From assembly GCA_021613535.1 (NCBI GenBank), contig CP075494.1:5952001-6016000 (forward strand): 64,000 bases of DNA, given 5' to 3'. The stretch comes from Adineta vaga. Taxonomy: Eukaryota; Rotifera. The notes beneath the pieces are model-generated. The model was not told where the DNA came from. It searched no databases and worked only from the letters and a program-made list of their open reading frames with translations. Position 1 is the first letter of the stretch, and each line of letters begins with the position of its first letter. The translations under genes were made by a program, and so were the position numbers. Shown piece by piece: positions 26,118 to 38,244 of the stretch.

Positions 26118-27662
26118 ATGGGTACGAAAGGTTAGTGTACAGTACAGATATGAATTTTTGCATGGAATAGAATATTTCATTCGAGTTATCTAATTTTAGG
26201 TTCGTCCATGTCACCACCACCTTACGATTATGATCCATTTGACTTGCTAAGACAAAATAATTTCTCCGACGAAGAATATGAACGTTGTTTTCGATTTTTC
26301 GATTCTCAGAAGTATATTTTCGATGATTTTTCTTTCGACGAAATCGTTTATTTGTTTTCTTTAGACGAGGTTTTTGGACTCGTGAAGATTTTCGTCGTTT
26401 TCTCAGTTCACTCTTCGCAAATAAACAACGACCCTATTTCATTCTAAACGATCGTATTGAAGAATATTTTCATGACACTGATTTTAATCAAGATGATCAA
26501 ATTGATTACGATGAATTTATTCAAGCATGGAAAACAACAATTAAATGTGTAAAAGATATTTAACTTTGTCGATTATTGATTTTCTTTGTTTTCGTTTTCA
26601 TAGGCTGTCAGACCGATTAGTGCACTCGTTATAGTCGATGTTCAGAATGATTTTATTTCTGGTTCATTAGCTCTTCATTCCTGTCCTGCTAATCATCAAG
26701 GTTTTATTTTTCTTTCAAACAACAATAACGAGTAGAATTCTTCTCTGTAGGAGAAGAAGTTGTTCCTGTTATCAATCGAGTTATTCGTGATGTTAATTTT
26801 GATGTTGTCGCATATACATATGATTGGCATCCATTAAATCATATATCATTCTATGAGAATCGACATTTAAGAACAGCCGCATCAGAAAGTCCTGTATGTC
26901 ATCGAAAACAAGAGTTTCGTGTTTGTTTGTTTGTTTTTATAGAAATCATTGTCATTTAGATTGCTGCGGAAAGTGCACATGTACTAGACACTGTTCTTTT
27001 TGTTGGTCCACCAAATTTAACTTCAACAATCGAACAAGTTCTTTGGCCAGCACATTGTATTCAAAAAACTCCAGGCGCTGATCTACATCCTGATTTAATT
27101 CGTGTCGATAATGCTATTCATGTGTATAAAGGAACAAATCCTGAAATTGATTCTTATTCAGCATTTTGGGATAATATGAAATTAAGTAAAACAAGTCTAG
27201 ATGATCAACTTCGAGAACGTTCAGTTACGGATGTTTATGTTGTTGGCTTGGCTACAGATGTTTGTGTTGGTATGTTTAGTTTTCAACGTTGTGTTTACGA
27301 AAAAAAGACAAGACAAAAGATTTATTATATTCTTGTTCTTCTAGCTGCAACAGCAATGCATGCAGTAGAAAATAATTATCGAACAGTATTAATTGAAGAT
27401 GCTTGTCGTGGAGTGAATGAACATGAAATTGAAGTTAAACGAGCGGAACTTAATGAATGTGGCAGTATTTTTGTAGATTCAGATGTTGTAAGAAAACAAA
27501 AACAAATAGTTTCTTCTTTTTTTTTTCTATTTTACTTTATTTATTATTCTCTGAATAAACAAGGTACCGGGAATGGTAGCTGGAGTTGATCGTCGACCTG
27601 AAGTAGCACGTGGTATGTTTGTTGAAAATCTTAAAGCAATTGGACGTTATCAGCCTCGTTAA
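26118..27662 (+). CDS. Nicotinamidase with N-terminal EF-hand region
   Basis: Eight exons (26118-26130, 26200-26311, 26365-26548, 26604-26700, 26751-26893, 26960-27269, 27345-27487, 27564-27662), 366 residues. It hydrolyses nicotinamide to nicotinate in NAD salvage, as the Drosophila enzyme Naam does; that protein has the same EF-hand plus isochorismatase layout and similar length. The EF-hand part has FDSQKRGFWTREDF and a canonical loop DTDFNQDDQIDYDEF (about residues 85-100). The hydrolase shows the triad: Asp in VDVQNDF, Lys in HCIQKTPGADLH and Cys in ATDVCVAATA. Metal-binding residues are in YDWHPLNHISF. The 13-base first exon (MGTK) is inferred from phase and splice sites; the alternative start is ATG at 26208. 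AATAAA lies at 27672-27677. Vertebrates lack this enzyme and use another salvage route. Confidence 0.93.
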
Positions 27663-28707
27663 AAATTATTGAATAAAAGAAAAGAAAAGAGAAGAACAAC
27701 AGACGACATTCAAGTGCCTCTTAGTATTTTTTTCTCTTCTTTTGACTTTTTTTCTTCTCTTTTACTTGTGCACATTCAGTGTGTAGTTATTGCCAACGCC
27801 ATCAGTCAATAATCTCTACCTTGTCGTCTTGTTTTGTTCGCAAAAAATACGCAATATTTCGATGGTTGTACATTGCACGTGCACACTATTTCTATCTTCT
27901 TTCCAGCACATACACATATCGTCACATATGCACGTATATGTCCTTAGATAAAAAACTAACTAATAAACAAATCTTTTTTTCTTTTCTTTTTTTTGTATTG
28001 AAATGGAATCTATAGTGGTGATGTTTGTCTCTTTGTTTCTCTCTCTCTCTCTGTCTCTATCATTGTGCACACATCTTTGTGTATGTTGTTTTTTTTTCTG
28101 ATTTGAAAAATAAAAATATTATATAAGAAATACTCGAATATAATTTTAATATTGACAGTTTTGTACATATTATAACAAATTGGAGGAGTATTATTATATC
28201 GAAATGAAGGTAAAGAAAATGTTTCTATGTATTTCTGTTACTATATAAAAGTTTATCTAAGGCTGCAATTCAAGAGCATGGAAGAAAAATATTATGAAAA
28301 AGAATATTCGAAGATAAACAGAAAATCAACGTCATTCTTTGGTTTATTTAGAAGCCATCGAGAAATCTATTTTTAATTAAACTTTTACTTTTTTGGATTT
28401 TGGATTTCCTTTATGTTGTTTGTTCGATTTTAGTGCATACCTTTTTTTTCTCATCATACACTTTTGAGCCGCGATTAAACATTTCTTTGTTATTTCTCTT
28501 GTTTACACATTTACAGAAATTTACGATTGAGAAAATTAAAAAATGCAAAGAAAGAAAAGAATTGCGCACCTAGGTAGAATTGTTTTTATTCATTTGTTCA
28601 CAAGGTTACTTGGAAAAGAGGTGTGAAGACAACAACAATTGTTTTGTATTGTAGTGTAATTTCCATTTTAACGTGTAGATTTTATACAAAAAAAAACTAT
28701 TCAAATC
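27663..28707. other. Intergenic region after the nicotinamidase gene
   Basis: Begins with the 3' UTR and its AATAAA at 27672-27677. The rest is poly-T and CT-rich AT spacer. One short ORF (27779-28015) is low in family-like content and is not called. No RNA gene recognised. Confidence 0.5.
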
Positions 28708-30678
28708 ATGTCGTTGACAATTCCATCATCTGATTACATGCGTCGACGTCGAAATAGGTAAATAGAACAACTTTACTATTTACTGTCTTTTCTGAAATAT
28801 TCTTTTTCTCGAGATATATTCATTTTAATTGAAGGTCAAATAGACCTGATAAAAACGTTGATGTTAAGTTGTCGAAAAAATATGCTTATTTTCTCTATTT
28901 AATTAAGTGACATGGCAAGTGATATTTCATCGATTGCTTCGTCACATTCGAAAGCAATTCCAATGAGTCGAATATCGGAAAATAATCTATCGACTAGTCC
29001 AACGAAATCTCAACAATTTTCAGCACAAAACGATGATAATAATTCACATTCCAATAGAAAACAACCAGATTCACCAAGGAAAGCCAATGGATCTTGGCAA
29101 AAACACTCGACACCAACACATGCTGTTCCTCAAACAGCACAATCACATTATCGTCCTGGCCAACGTGATCTTTCACCAACGAGAGGACGATCGAATACAG
29201 ATGTTCAATCTTTCCTATCTCTATCAAATAATCTTAAACAACAACATCTACTAATGAATAATGGTATAGGTAGCGATCGAGCTATTAACCATCATCAACA
29301 AGTTCATCCGAAACCCAAATGCACCTTACCACCGACATCATCAGGTCAACCAGGTTATGTAGCACCATCGAAACTATTCAATATGATGGCATATGGTTTA
29401 CAAAATCAGTATTTATTTATGCTTTCACATTACTTATATATTATCGATTGTCGAACAAGAGATCAATTTAATGAGAGTCATATTATTACGGGTAAGAGTA
29501 TTTCACATCATCATCATGAGAACAGATTTTCTTTCTTTGATTAAATAAACATCCTCAGTGTTCTTTCTTTTTTTGCACATTTCTAATTTAACAAATGCGC
29601 ATATAACATGCCTGGCATGTTCCTGGAAGCAGCACGTTTTAAAATTCTTTTTGTATTCTATAAATGAATGAATGAATGATTTACGTCGATGAAACTACGA
29701 GAAAAAGAACCGATAGCAATAATTTGATTTCATTTGATTAAAATAAATAGACTTCGACATTGTTTTTATTTTGAAGATGCGTGGGTTGTTGGGCGGGTAT
29801 TTGACATTGATTAAAATTATTTCTTTATTTATATTCTGAGTACATCAAAGTTCTACCAATGATTTTGTTTTTCATTTAGCCATTCATTGGGAAGATGCAT
29901 TAAATGGTTCAGTTTACATATCTATTGTAGAACGATTTAGTGAGATTGTTCTATATGATAACGAAGGCATTTTCTTCAATACTTCAACAGAAATGAGCCG
30001 TATTATCAATCGTTTTTCTAAAGCTGGTTCAAAAATATGTTTAATATTGAGTGGTGGTTTTCAAGCATTTCATACATCATTTCCATTTGTTTGTACGAAA
30101 TCGGATATACGTACAGCTGTTGATCGAGAAAAATTCTTAACAATATATCCATCCGTAATTCTTGATAATCAACTTTATCTTGGTATAAAACATTTGTTTA
30201 TCTTTTGTTTTGTCTTTGAATCAAATCAATTCTTTATTACATAGGTACTGGTCATCAAGCGACGAATTGGAAAGTTGTTCGTGATTTACAAATCACTCAT
30301 ATCATCAATATATCTTATGAGCATCAATGTCTTTTTCCGGATAAGATTAAATATCTTCATTTACAATTAGAAGATATGGAAGATGTTCAACTTAAAAATC
30401 GTTTTCACGAAACAATTCAATTTATGACAATAGCGTTTGAAAATTCTTCAAGTCGAATTCTTGTTCATTGTAATCTAGGTATTTCAAGATCAACGACAGT
30501 GACGCTGGCTTATTTAATGAAAACATATAATGCAACATTATCTGAAGCATTTAAATTTGTTCGTAATCGACGACCTATTATTTGTCCAAATCTTGGTTTT
30601 CTTCGTCAATTAATTGATTATGAATATGAACTTTTTGGTCATACATTTTCTGATTTGAGAGAGCCAATCTTTCATTAA
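28708..30678 (+). CDS. Dual-specificity phosphatase with rhodanese-like domain
   Basis: Four exons (28708-28757, 28908-29491, 29880-30182, 30245-30678), 456 residues. A disordered Ser/Asn/Gln-rich N-terminus (about 1-155) precedes a rhodanese-like (CH2) domain starting at YIIDCRTRDQFNESHIITA, as in MAP-kinase phosphatases and STYXL1. The C-terminal phosphatase domain begins with LYLGTGHQATNW. It keeps the signature VHCNLGISRSTT with Cys and Arg of C(x)5R, and the likely general acid Asp in QLEDMEDV. Unlike vertebrate STYXL1, in which the catalytic Cys is lost, this one should be active. The substrate is probably a phosphoprotein such as a MAP kinase (inference). I cannot decide between an MKP and an active STYXL1-like member. 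The first exon is set by ATG at 28708 and an in-phase donor. Confidence 0.88.
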
Positions 30679-30968
30679 TCAAAATGACAAAATGATTTTC
30701 ATTTTTCTTCCTTTTTTTAAACGAACATATTTGTCACGGTATCTATCTGTGTGTTTTCGTCTTTTATTTTTATATTTTCATCCTGGTGCACTCTTCTTTT
30801 CATATTTAACTTGTTATGTTGCTAGTTGATAAGCACCGAATAAATTATGCATCTGTGCAGTCATATTGATTCTAATTGATTGATTATTAGAAACAAGGTG
30901 GAACCATGTTCATTCTATATATAAATCTTGATAATTTCTCCAACAATATCATTCATACAAACTTCAAC

Positions 30969-32072
30969 ATGGCGGTAAGCACTCGTTTGTTTCATTGAGA
31001 CTGTTTTTAGTAAATGCAAGGTTCCTATCATTGAGATAATAGATGTCTTTCTCGATTAAACATATCATCATATAGCTAATTGTTTGTTTGACGTACATGT
31101 GTATACATGATTGTCTGTAATATTTGACGAATATTCTTTAACCAATTAAGAAATCAAGAATCGAATTTGACAAGTGATCAATGTCTTAATTGGAAAAGCG
31201 TTTTATATTGTTTGATAATATCGTCATCATTTGGTTAATCATAATGATCTTGTCTTTCTCTTACAGAGAGAAAATAATAATGTTTTTTTTTCTCGTAATA
31301 TCATTTCATATTATTTATTCTTATAGGTTGCTGTTATGTCTCATCAACTTCATTCCTTATCTCCATTCTTTTCATCACCGATTATTCGTCATAAACATCG
31401 AATGAATTCGAAAAATACTTCAGTTGTTAAAAATCTTGAAAATCTTTTTAATGAACAATCGTCATTGCCATTAGTTAAACGTTCATCACATCCTGATCTT
31501 CAACGAATTTCATCACAAACAGTAATATTTCTATCACATATTTATCCAAAAGTTTCCTAATGTACTTGTTCTCTTTATAGCTTGCAGCACTACTCGACGA
31601 ACCATCGACAAATTTATGTATTATTGATGCTCGTTATCCATTTGAATATTCTGGTGGTCATATTCGAATAGCTGAAAATGTTTATACGGAAAATGATCTA
31701 CGTTTATTATTTTCAAAATTAATAACATCTTCATCGCGTCCGTCGATGATTATATTTCATTGTGAATTTTCTTCGGAGCGTGGTCCACGTCTTTGTCGTT
31801 TATTTCGTTCATTGGATCGTCAATATAATATGTCAAATTATCCATATTTATCATTTCCATCCGTCTATTTACTTGACGGTGGTTATGCTGATTTCTATAA
31901 TCACACAATTTGTCGACAACATTGTCAACCAAATGGATATACTTCAATGTTCGAACAAGAATTCAGTCAGGAATTAAAAATTCATCGTCATACAAAAAAA
32001 GTTGCAAATGGAAAAATGCTATCAAAGAAATTAATCGAACAACAAGGTCCTATTCAGTTCTGTATGTCATAA
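30969..32072 (+). CDS. CDC25: Cdc25 phosphatase (M-phase inducer), short form
   Basis: Three exons (30969-30974, 31327-31521, 31581-32072), 230 residues. Cdc25 removes inhibitory phosphates from Cdk1 and so drives entry into mitosis. The catalytic rhodanese fold is clear: IIDARYPFEYSGGHI, then the active site FHCEFSSERGPRLCR with Cys and Arg of the HCx5R loop, YPYLSFPSVYLLDGGY and YTSMFEQEF. The usual DCR of the first motif is DAR here. Only about 70 residues precede the catalytic domain, against several hundred in most animals, so 14-3-3 and degradation sites are largely missing. The start at MAVAVMSHQ uses a six-base first exon (ATGGCG|GTAAGC); starting at 31336 instead would shorten it by five residues. 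AATAAA occurs at 32113-32118 and 32123-32128. Confidence 0.92.
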
Positions 32073-34696
32073 AAATGTTTTAATCAATGGAATGCTTTCA
32101 GTTTTAACTTAAAATAAATGTAAATAAAGAGTATCTTGTTTGATTGGTAGTGCAGTACGAGGATTCGCTGATTTGTTCTTCCATTTATTTCGATACTTAA
32201 AGCATCTTCAAGCTTTCCCAAGTAGTTGTTAGTTTACGAATGTGATTTGAAGATTAATTGATGATTATGATTGGATTTGTCAGAAAAAGAATTTGTTCAT
32301 GATTGAAGAAAATGGAAATGAAATTGTTTGTGAACGACAACAAAGAGAATAAATAGATTGATGCTCTATGAAAGTTAAAGAAAGACTATTTCGCTCGAGC
32401 AAAAATAAGTAATCAAATGATAGAATTCAACCAGAAAAATTCATTTCATGGCTAATTATCTATTCGATCAATCAATGAAATTGTTACAAAGTACGCATAA
32501 GTCCAAAACAAGTTTGTCAGAGAACGAAATGTTTATGATAATAATTGATCAATTAAAAAAAGGAATAATGTAGAAGATTCTTTACTTCGTTGATACTATT
32601 CGATTGTGTATAATGTCTTGATAGCATGGAGAAAATAACTCTTTCAAAGTTTATTCTATCCGACCTACAGATATATTTGTTTCTCTTCTAGCTTGTCGAT
32701 TTTCTTTCTTCTTGTTTACCTCGAAATGTTATTTGTTACTGAGTAATAGATTTCTTGTATGTTCCCATTAACAGTCTAGTCGGTGTGTTTCCAAGTTCGA
32801 ACATAGATTACTAAATAACGAGAAAGAAACTAACCAAGGCTGTCGAGTTCTTTTTTCGATGATAGTAAGTTGTATAGAATAAGTAGAAGAGAAGAAAAGT
32901 CTTTTGTTCAAACTTCATCGATTGATAGTCAGAAGATTCTTAATGTGCTCGACATGACATCTCTTTTTCTGTGTAATTACACTGCATGATTCTGTTTTAT
33001 GTATATTGACAAGTCTGTGGGATGGAAAATCGGTTAACATAAAGCTCTATACGCATAACAGTACACCTCATTTACATCTGTATAACATCGAGAGAAATAT
33101 TCGCATTGTTGGTAATGATGATGATAATAATGACAATGAATGTAACCTTGGTCGTGAACTGAGAAAGTGCTATTGAGCATGCACACTAGGAGAGATGAAG
33201 CTCGTGTTACTTCGCTAGTTCCTTCCATCTGGAATGATGCAATCTATTTATATTGACCTCTCTAGTATTATAGTTCTATATATTATTTATAACTTATTGT
33301 TTCCATGCGTATTGTAGAGAATAAGTAGAAATAAATGCTTAGCGTTAATTCGGAATGACATTCCACTTTAGAATTGTATTTTCTTTTTTGACATAGAAAG
33401 CAATCCCAAAGGACATATTAATTGCTTGAGATATAACAATCAAAAGAGGGAGAAGACGAAGAAGAAGAACAAAAGAGTGTCTACGATCATTAAACAAATA
33501 TACATTCACAATAAGAGAAATCTAAATGTTCTCTCTGGTAAGATTAGCTAACGTTATTATTATATTATTCAGATTCTCTTCTAATATAAACATACATGTT
33601 TTTGTGTAGTCCTTTCTTCTTTTACGTCTTTCTTTTTTATAGTAGATCAATATACATAGGAGAAATGATAACTGAACAATAACATTCTTCCTTGAATTTA
33701 TCGATTTCTCTTTGTGCCTCTGTTTCTTTTTTTGTCTTCATTACAATCGAAACAGTTCGAACATAAATAGCGTTCGTTTTCCAACACAACAGGTGTATGT
33801 ATATTCCTCTCAAATTTCTCTTAAGTTTCTATCATTGTCTTCATGTACATAGATTGTATTATATTGTCCTAGTCAAAACAACTATACAAGGCGAACAATG
33901 ATGAGAGATAGGTCTACTATCAGATAACAGCATAATAAAAGGATAGGATTCTCTAGATATATACATATCTTAACATCGAAAACAACAATATTATTTCTTC
34001 GTAATAAGGAAAATGACAATAACAAAATCTAGAAATCATACTGAGGTATATATATATATATATTGTTACTTGACTAATGAGAGAATAATGAACACTGTGC
34101 AAGTAAATATTTTCTAAAAAGTTTATCCAATAATCGTAACTGAACTTGCTTATTTTTACTTTTCTTATTTGAGTAAGAAAACAGTAAGCTTCTTTTTTTA
34201 CATTATCATTAGAATAAAAACTGTCTAAGCTTTTTGCCATTCTTCTTCTTCTTTTTTTTGTTCTCTCTGTGTATGTCATTGCAATCGGTTAATTCAGTTT
34301 TGTTATGCGAGTGGTACGCTTTATTCTCTCCCATTGTTGATGTTTGATGAAGAACATAATATATTCGAGTGATGAAAGTTTGCTTGTATTTTTGGCTGTT
34401 TCGATAAGTTAGAATGTACTTTAGACTCGTTAATCATAATTATATTATATGATGTTCGACTCGGTTTTTTTCCTTCTTTTTCTGCTGCTCGTTTTTCAAA
34501 TAGATAATGTAATCAATAGATATTCGTCATTTTGATGATGTTGAGATAATAAAAGCGAATATGTGTAATTACTCTCGAAGAACATGTCACATTTACTTGA
34601 TACTATATATACATATATAGATTTATTTTGCTTTATATGTTTGTATAATTTTAGAAATGAGTTAATATGTAATACAAAAATGATTAATTGACAATC
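32073..34696. other. Intergenic region
   Basis: About 2.6 kb between Cdc25 and a GPCR gene. It contains the Cdc25 polyadenylation signals and AT-rich spacer with a TA run near 34045-34061. Small ORFs on both strands lack homology-like features. No gene or RNA recognised. Confidence 0.5.
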
Positions 34697-36070
34697 ATGA
34701 ATTGTTCGGAGAGAGAAGAAATAGCACGTCAAATTGAATTATATACCTATCCAGTTTTACTCGGAATTGGAACAATTGGAAATCTTTTATCATTAATAGT
34801 TTTAGTACAAATGCGACAACATAGTGTCTATCGATATTTAACATTTATGTCTATTGCTGATACAATTGTTCTATATATTGGTTTATTACGTGAATTACTT
34901 CTATCATCGAATCTTCATATACATATTCAAGGAACATTATTATGTAAATTACATGTTTTCTTTTTCTAGTAAGTTGATTTCATTTGAAAAATATCGATTC
35001 AAATGATTTCTATATTCTATTCTAGTAATACACTTCATTTATCATCCTGGTTTCGTTGTTGTTTAAATTTGGATCGTTATGTTGCTGTTAAATTTCCTAT
35101 TTTTACTTCGAAATGGTGTCGTACACGGCAAGCAACAATTAATTCAAGCATTGTTTTAACTATTTTTTCTTTATCAAATATTCATCTATTAATATTTGTT
35201 CAAGGTGGAAATAGTTCTATTTCTGATTCAAATCGTTCAACAGTAAATCCATTCCAATATCAACAATGTTATTTACATGATAATTATGTTTATTTTTTCG
35301 AACGAATTTATACATGGATCGATATGTTTCTTGTAACAATAATCCCATTTATCTTTATTATACTTTGTAATTTAACAGTTATTAATCGTGTATTTCTTGT
35401 TTCAAATTCAAGTAAAAAAACTGAATTAGTAAGTCGATCAAAAGCAACGAATCGTTTACGTTCTTTATGTTTAATGATGATATGTTCATCATTTGTTTTT
35501 GTTGCAACAACATTACCTGTGACAGCATTTATTATTGATTTATTATCGAATAAAGTTTCAATTGATTTAATACGTTGTCGACGAATTCAATGGACTATTT
35601 ATAATATTTTAATGTATTTTAATTATGCAAGTATCTTAAGTTATTGTATATCGGGTACAGAATTTCGTCATGTTTTAATGAAAACGATTCGTTTAAAAAC
35701 GAAATCAAGTTTAGTTTCTATTCTTCATACTGATATGATGAATGCTGTTAATCATCGTCGAACATCAACACCTCAACAATCTCATCGAATATTTACTGAT
35801 CAAGAAGATAAACAACGTTATCGTTCATTATCTGTTAGTATTATACCAGTGATGAAAATTAATAAGGATCAAAATTTAGTGAAATTAAATTATAATAATA
35901 CGAAATATTTAGATATACAACAACCAAATTATCAAAGAAATTATAGACATTCATGTACAAGTCAAACGAACTGTGGTGGATTAACACCATCATCAACAAT
36001 GCATAATCCACGAGAGACTGGATGGAGATCGAGTTTTTTATTAAATAATCATACAAATGATGATAAATAA
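34697..36070 (+). CDS. Class A GPCR, neuropeptide-receptor-like
   Basis: Two exons (34697-34968, 35026-36070), 438 residues, seven-pass membrane receptor. It starts with MNCSER (an NCS sequon) and TM1 carries GNLLSLIVL. TM2 has SIADT in place of the usual LAxAD. TM3 begins at LLCKLHVF with the disulphide Cys and ends with NLDRYVAV (DRY motif). ECL2 has its cysteine in QQCYLHDN. TM7 reads NYASILSYCISG, so the standard NPxxY is missing while the following CISGTEFR resembles FMRFamide/myosuppressin-type receptors. The roughly 140-residue cytoplasmic tail is Ser/Asn/Arg-rich. The ligand is unknown. The start is set at the first ATG after an in-frame non-ATG extension. AATAAA lies at 36112-36117. 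Confidence 0.85.
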
Positions 36071-36477
36071 TTATGTACATAGTAAAAATCAGAAGATAGT
36101 TGTTAATGATAAATAAAGTTTTGTGAATTGATTCATATGAATGTGAAATGTTTATTTAACCTTTTCCGCTTTTTTTCACTTATTTCTTATGCATGATAAT
36201 TCTGTACATATAATGTGTCAATGAACTATCGTAAGCGTAAAAAGAATAATCTGACATATATCTGAGTTAGAACTATGAATAACATCTAGAGATTTTGCTT
36301 AATCTCTACAGTAACGTACTTACGATGCTATCATCTATTAAGCACTTATAACTGTTGCAATATGTAATATTCAAATGTTATATAATGCTTTTATTTAGTT
36401 CTTAATATTATTGGATAGAAAAAGATACAAAACGAGCTTTTGTTGTTGTTGTTGTTGTTATTGTAAAAACAAGAATT
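36071..36477. other. Spacer between convergent genes
   Basis: 3' flanks of the GPCR gene (AATAAA at 36112-36117) and the minus-strand oxidoreductase. A (GTT)n tract lies at 36440-36459. No gene seen. Confidence 0.6.
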
Positions 36478-37683
36478 TTATTCGTTCGTTTGTTTATATG
36501 TAATTGAAGTCATATTATTTGTTGAACTATCCCATGCTGCTTCAAGTACAGCCATTGTTTTCAATGCATCTGCAATATCAGTTGTAGGTCGATCATTCTC
36601 ATTTTCATATCGACGTATAGCTGCAGCCATGGGCCCAATAAATGCATGTGGAAATCGATTTCGTTTTTGTAAATCAATGTCAACCCATTCACCATTCGTT
36701 ACTTTATCCGAACAAATCTATAACGAGAAGAAAAAACGAAATTCAATGATACTTTTCTCAAAAGTCAATGAAAATATTACTTGAAGAGAATCGATTTGTT
36801 TTCCTTCTGTACTTTCTCCATAGGAGAGATTATCACCAATTTGTGCTCTAGCTGCACCTTGTGTACCTTCTACAAGTAAATAGGAGTTAGTATGATTTTT
36901 GCCCCATCGATGATGATGATTTGTATAGATATTAACATATAACATAGGATCATGGTCATATCGGAAGGAATAGGATGAGCGAACAGGTGTTAAATGAGGC
37001 ATTGCTATATGTTGACTTGATCGACAATGTACCGCACTAGGATCATAGGGTGCTAATAGATCACGTACTAAATCTACGTAATGTATTGAATGATAAATGA
37101 TTTCAAGACGTGGTGCCGATGCCAAAAATGGCCATGATGTCCATGCTGTATGAACATTAACATGAATTTCAACTGTTGTTAATCGATCGCCTAACCAACC
37201 GCGATGAATAGCATCTTTAAGAGCAAGAATATAAGGTGCATAACGAAGTTGAAAATTAATTGAACCATGAATATGACGTTCTTTACAAATATCAACAATT
37301 GCTTGAGCTTCACTTAAATTTTCACCCATTGGTTTTTGAATAAGTACATGAGAATTGATAGGAATATGTTTAAGGATTGGTATAATCTGTTTTGATGGTA
37401 CAGCTAAATCATAGATTACATTCTCAGTCGATGATGATGCACATGCCTCATCGATTGTATTATATACATTTGGAATATCCCATCTTTTTGCTACATCAAA
37501 TGCTTTATGGCGATCAACATCGAATATACCTTTGACAGGAAATCCAGCTAATTTATATGCTGATAAATGTCCAAGAGTAACAATGGCACCAGCACCAATC
37601 GAGACAATTGGTAATGCATGTGGATTTTTTGGCAACGATGGAATTACATTCAATGGTGGAGAATGTGAAAGATACTGTTTCAT
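36478..37683 (-). CDS. Gfo/Idh/MocA-family oxidoreductase
   Basis: Two exons (37683-36781 and 36717-36478), 380 residues, soluble, no targeting signal seen. The N-terminal Rossmann fold starts at PIVSIGAGAIVTLGH (about residues 22-36) followed by an acidic strand end, FDVDR, that sets NAD(P) binding. The family EKP motif appears as LIQKPMGENL, with Gln for Glu. The C-terminal sheet domain contains FQLRYAPYI, RLEIIYHSIHYVDL (candidate catalytic His) and PHAFIGPMAAAIRRYE. Family members oxidise or reduce sugars, inositols and related polyols; the substrate cannot be told. I choose ATG at 37683, since further upstream only a GTG extension exists. The sequence feels closer to bacterial and fungal members than to animal dehydrogenases, so transfer is possible, but it carries a normal short intron. 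Confidence 0.87.
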
Positions 37684-38244
37684 TTTCAAATCTTTTCTCT
37701 CTTTTGTTAACTTCACTAAATGATTACATATGACGAAGAGGAAGAAAAAAGTAAATGAAATAATTTATCTTATCGAATTTGAAACGTAGCTATACAATAG
37801 TATAGGGAGATTAAATAGAACGAAGAAGAATTGATGTAAAAGATTGATAACACAATCCTAATTGTTTGAAACATTCTTGATGTAATAAACGAAAGATATC
37901 GTGAAGAATGACTAGTATCAAACAGTGTGTTCAATGTTTTATAACTTACCTTTTTTTCAAATGATGTTGATAAAATGAAAGAGGTTAAGGTCACGAGTAT
38001 GACATAGAAACATGTGATAAATCACTTGAATAGAAAGCACACACGTTTCGTAAAAGATATTGCTGTCTTTCTAATCATTAAGTGATCATAAAATATTAAT
38101 AATTCTCTACAAACGGTAAGACTGACTATAAACAAGTGTGTCATTGTATGATGCAAACTTTCTTTTACAATCTAAGTAAGTATGCGTATAATTTATTGAA
38201 GAGATATATCTCGCTAACTACAAATAGGAAGAATCATGCAATTG
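37684..38244. other. Intergenic region
   Basis: AT-rich spacer between two minus-strand genes; promoter side of the oxidoreductase and 3' flank of the VIT-vWA gene. A small minus ORF (37770-37994) is low-complexity and not called. Confidence 0.5.

Noticed and set aside
27779-28015. 78-codon plus ORF after the nicotinamidase
   Set aside because: Lies in 3' flanking pyrimidine-rich DNA; no supporting features.
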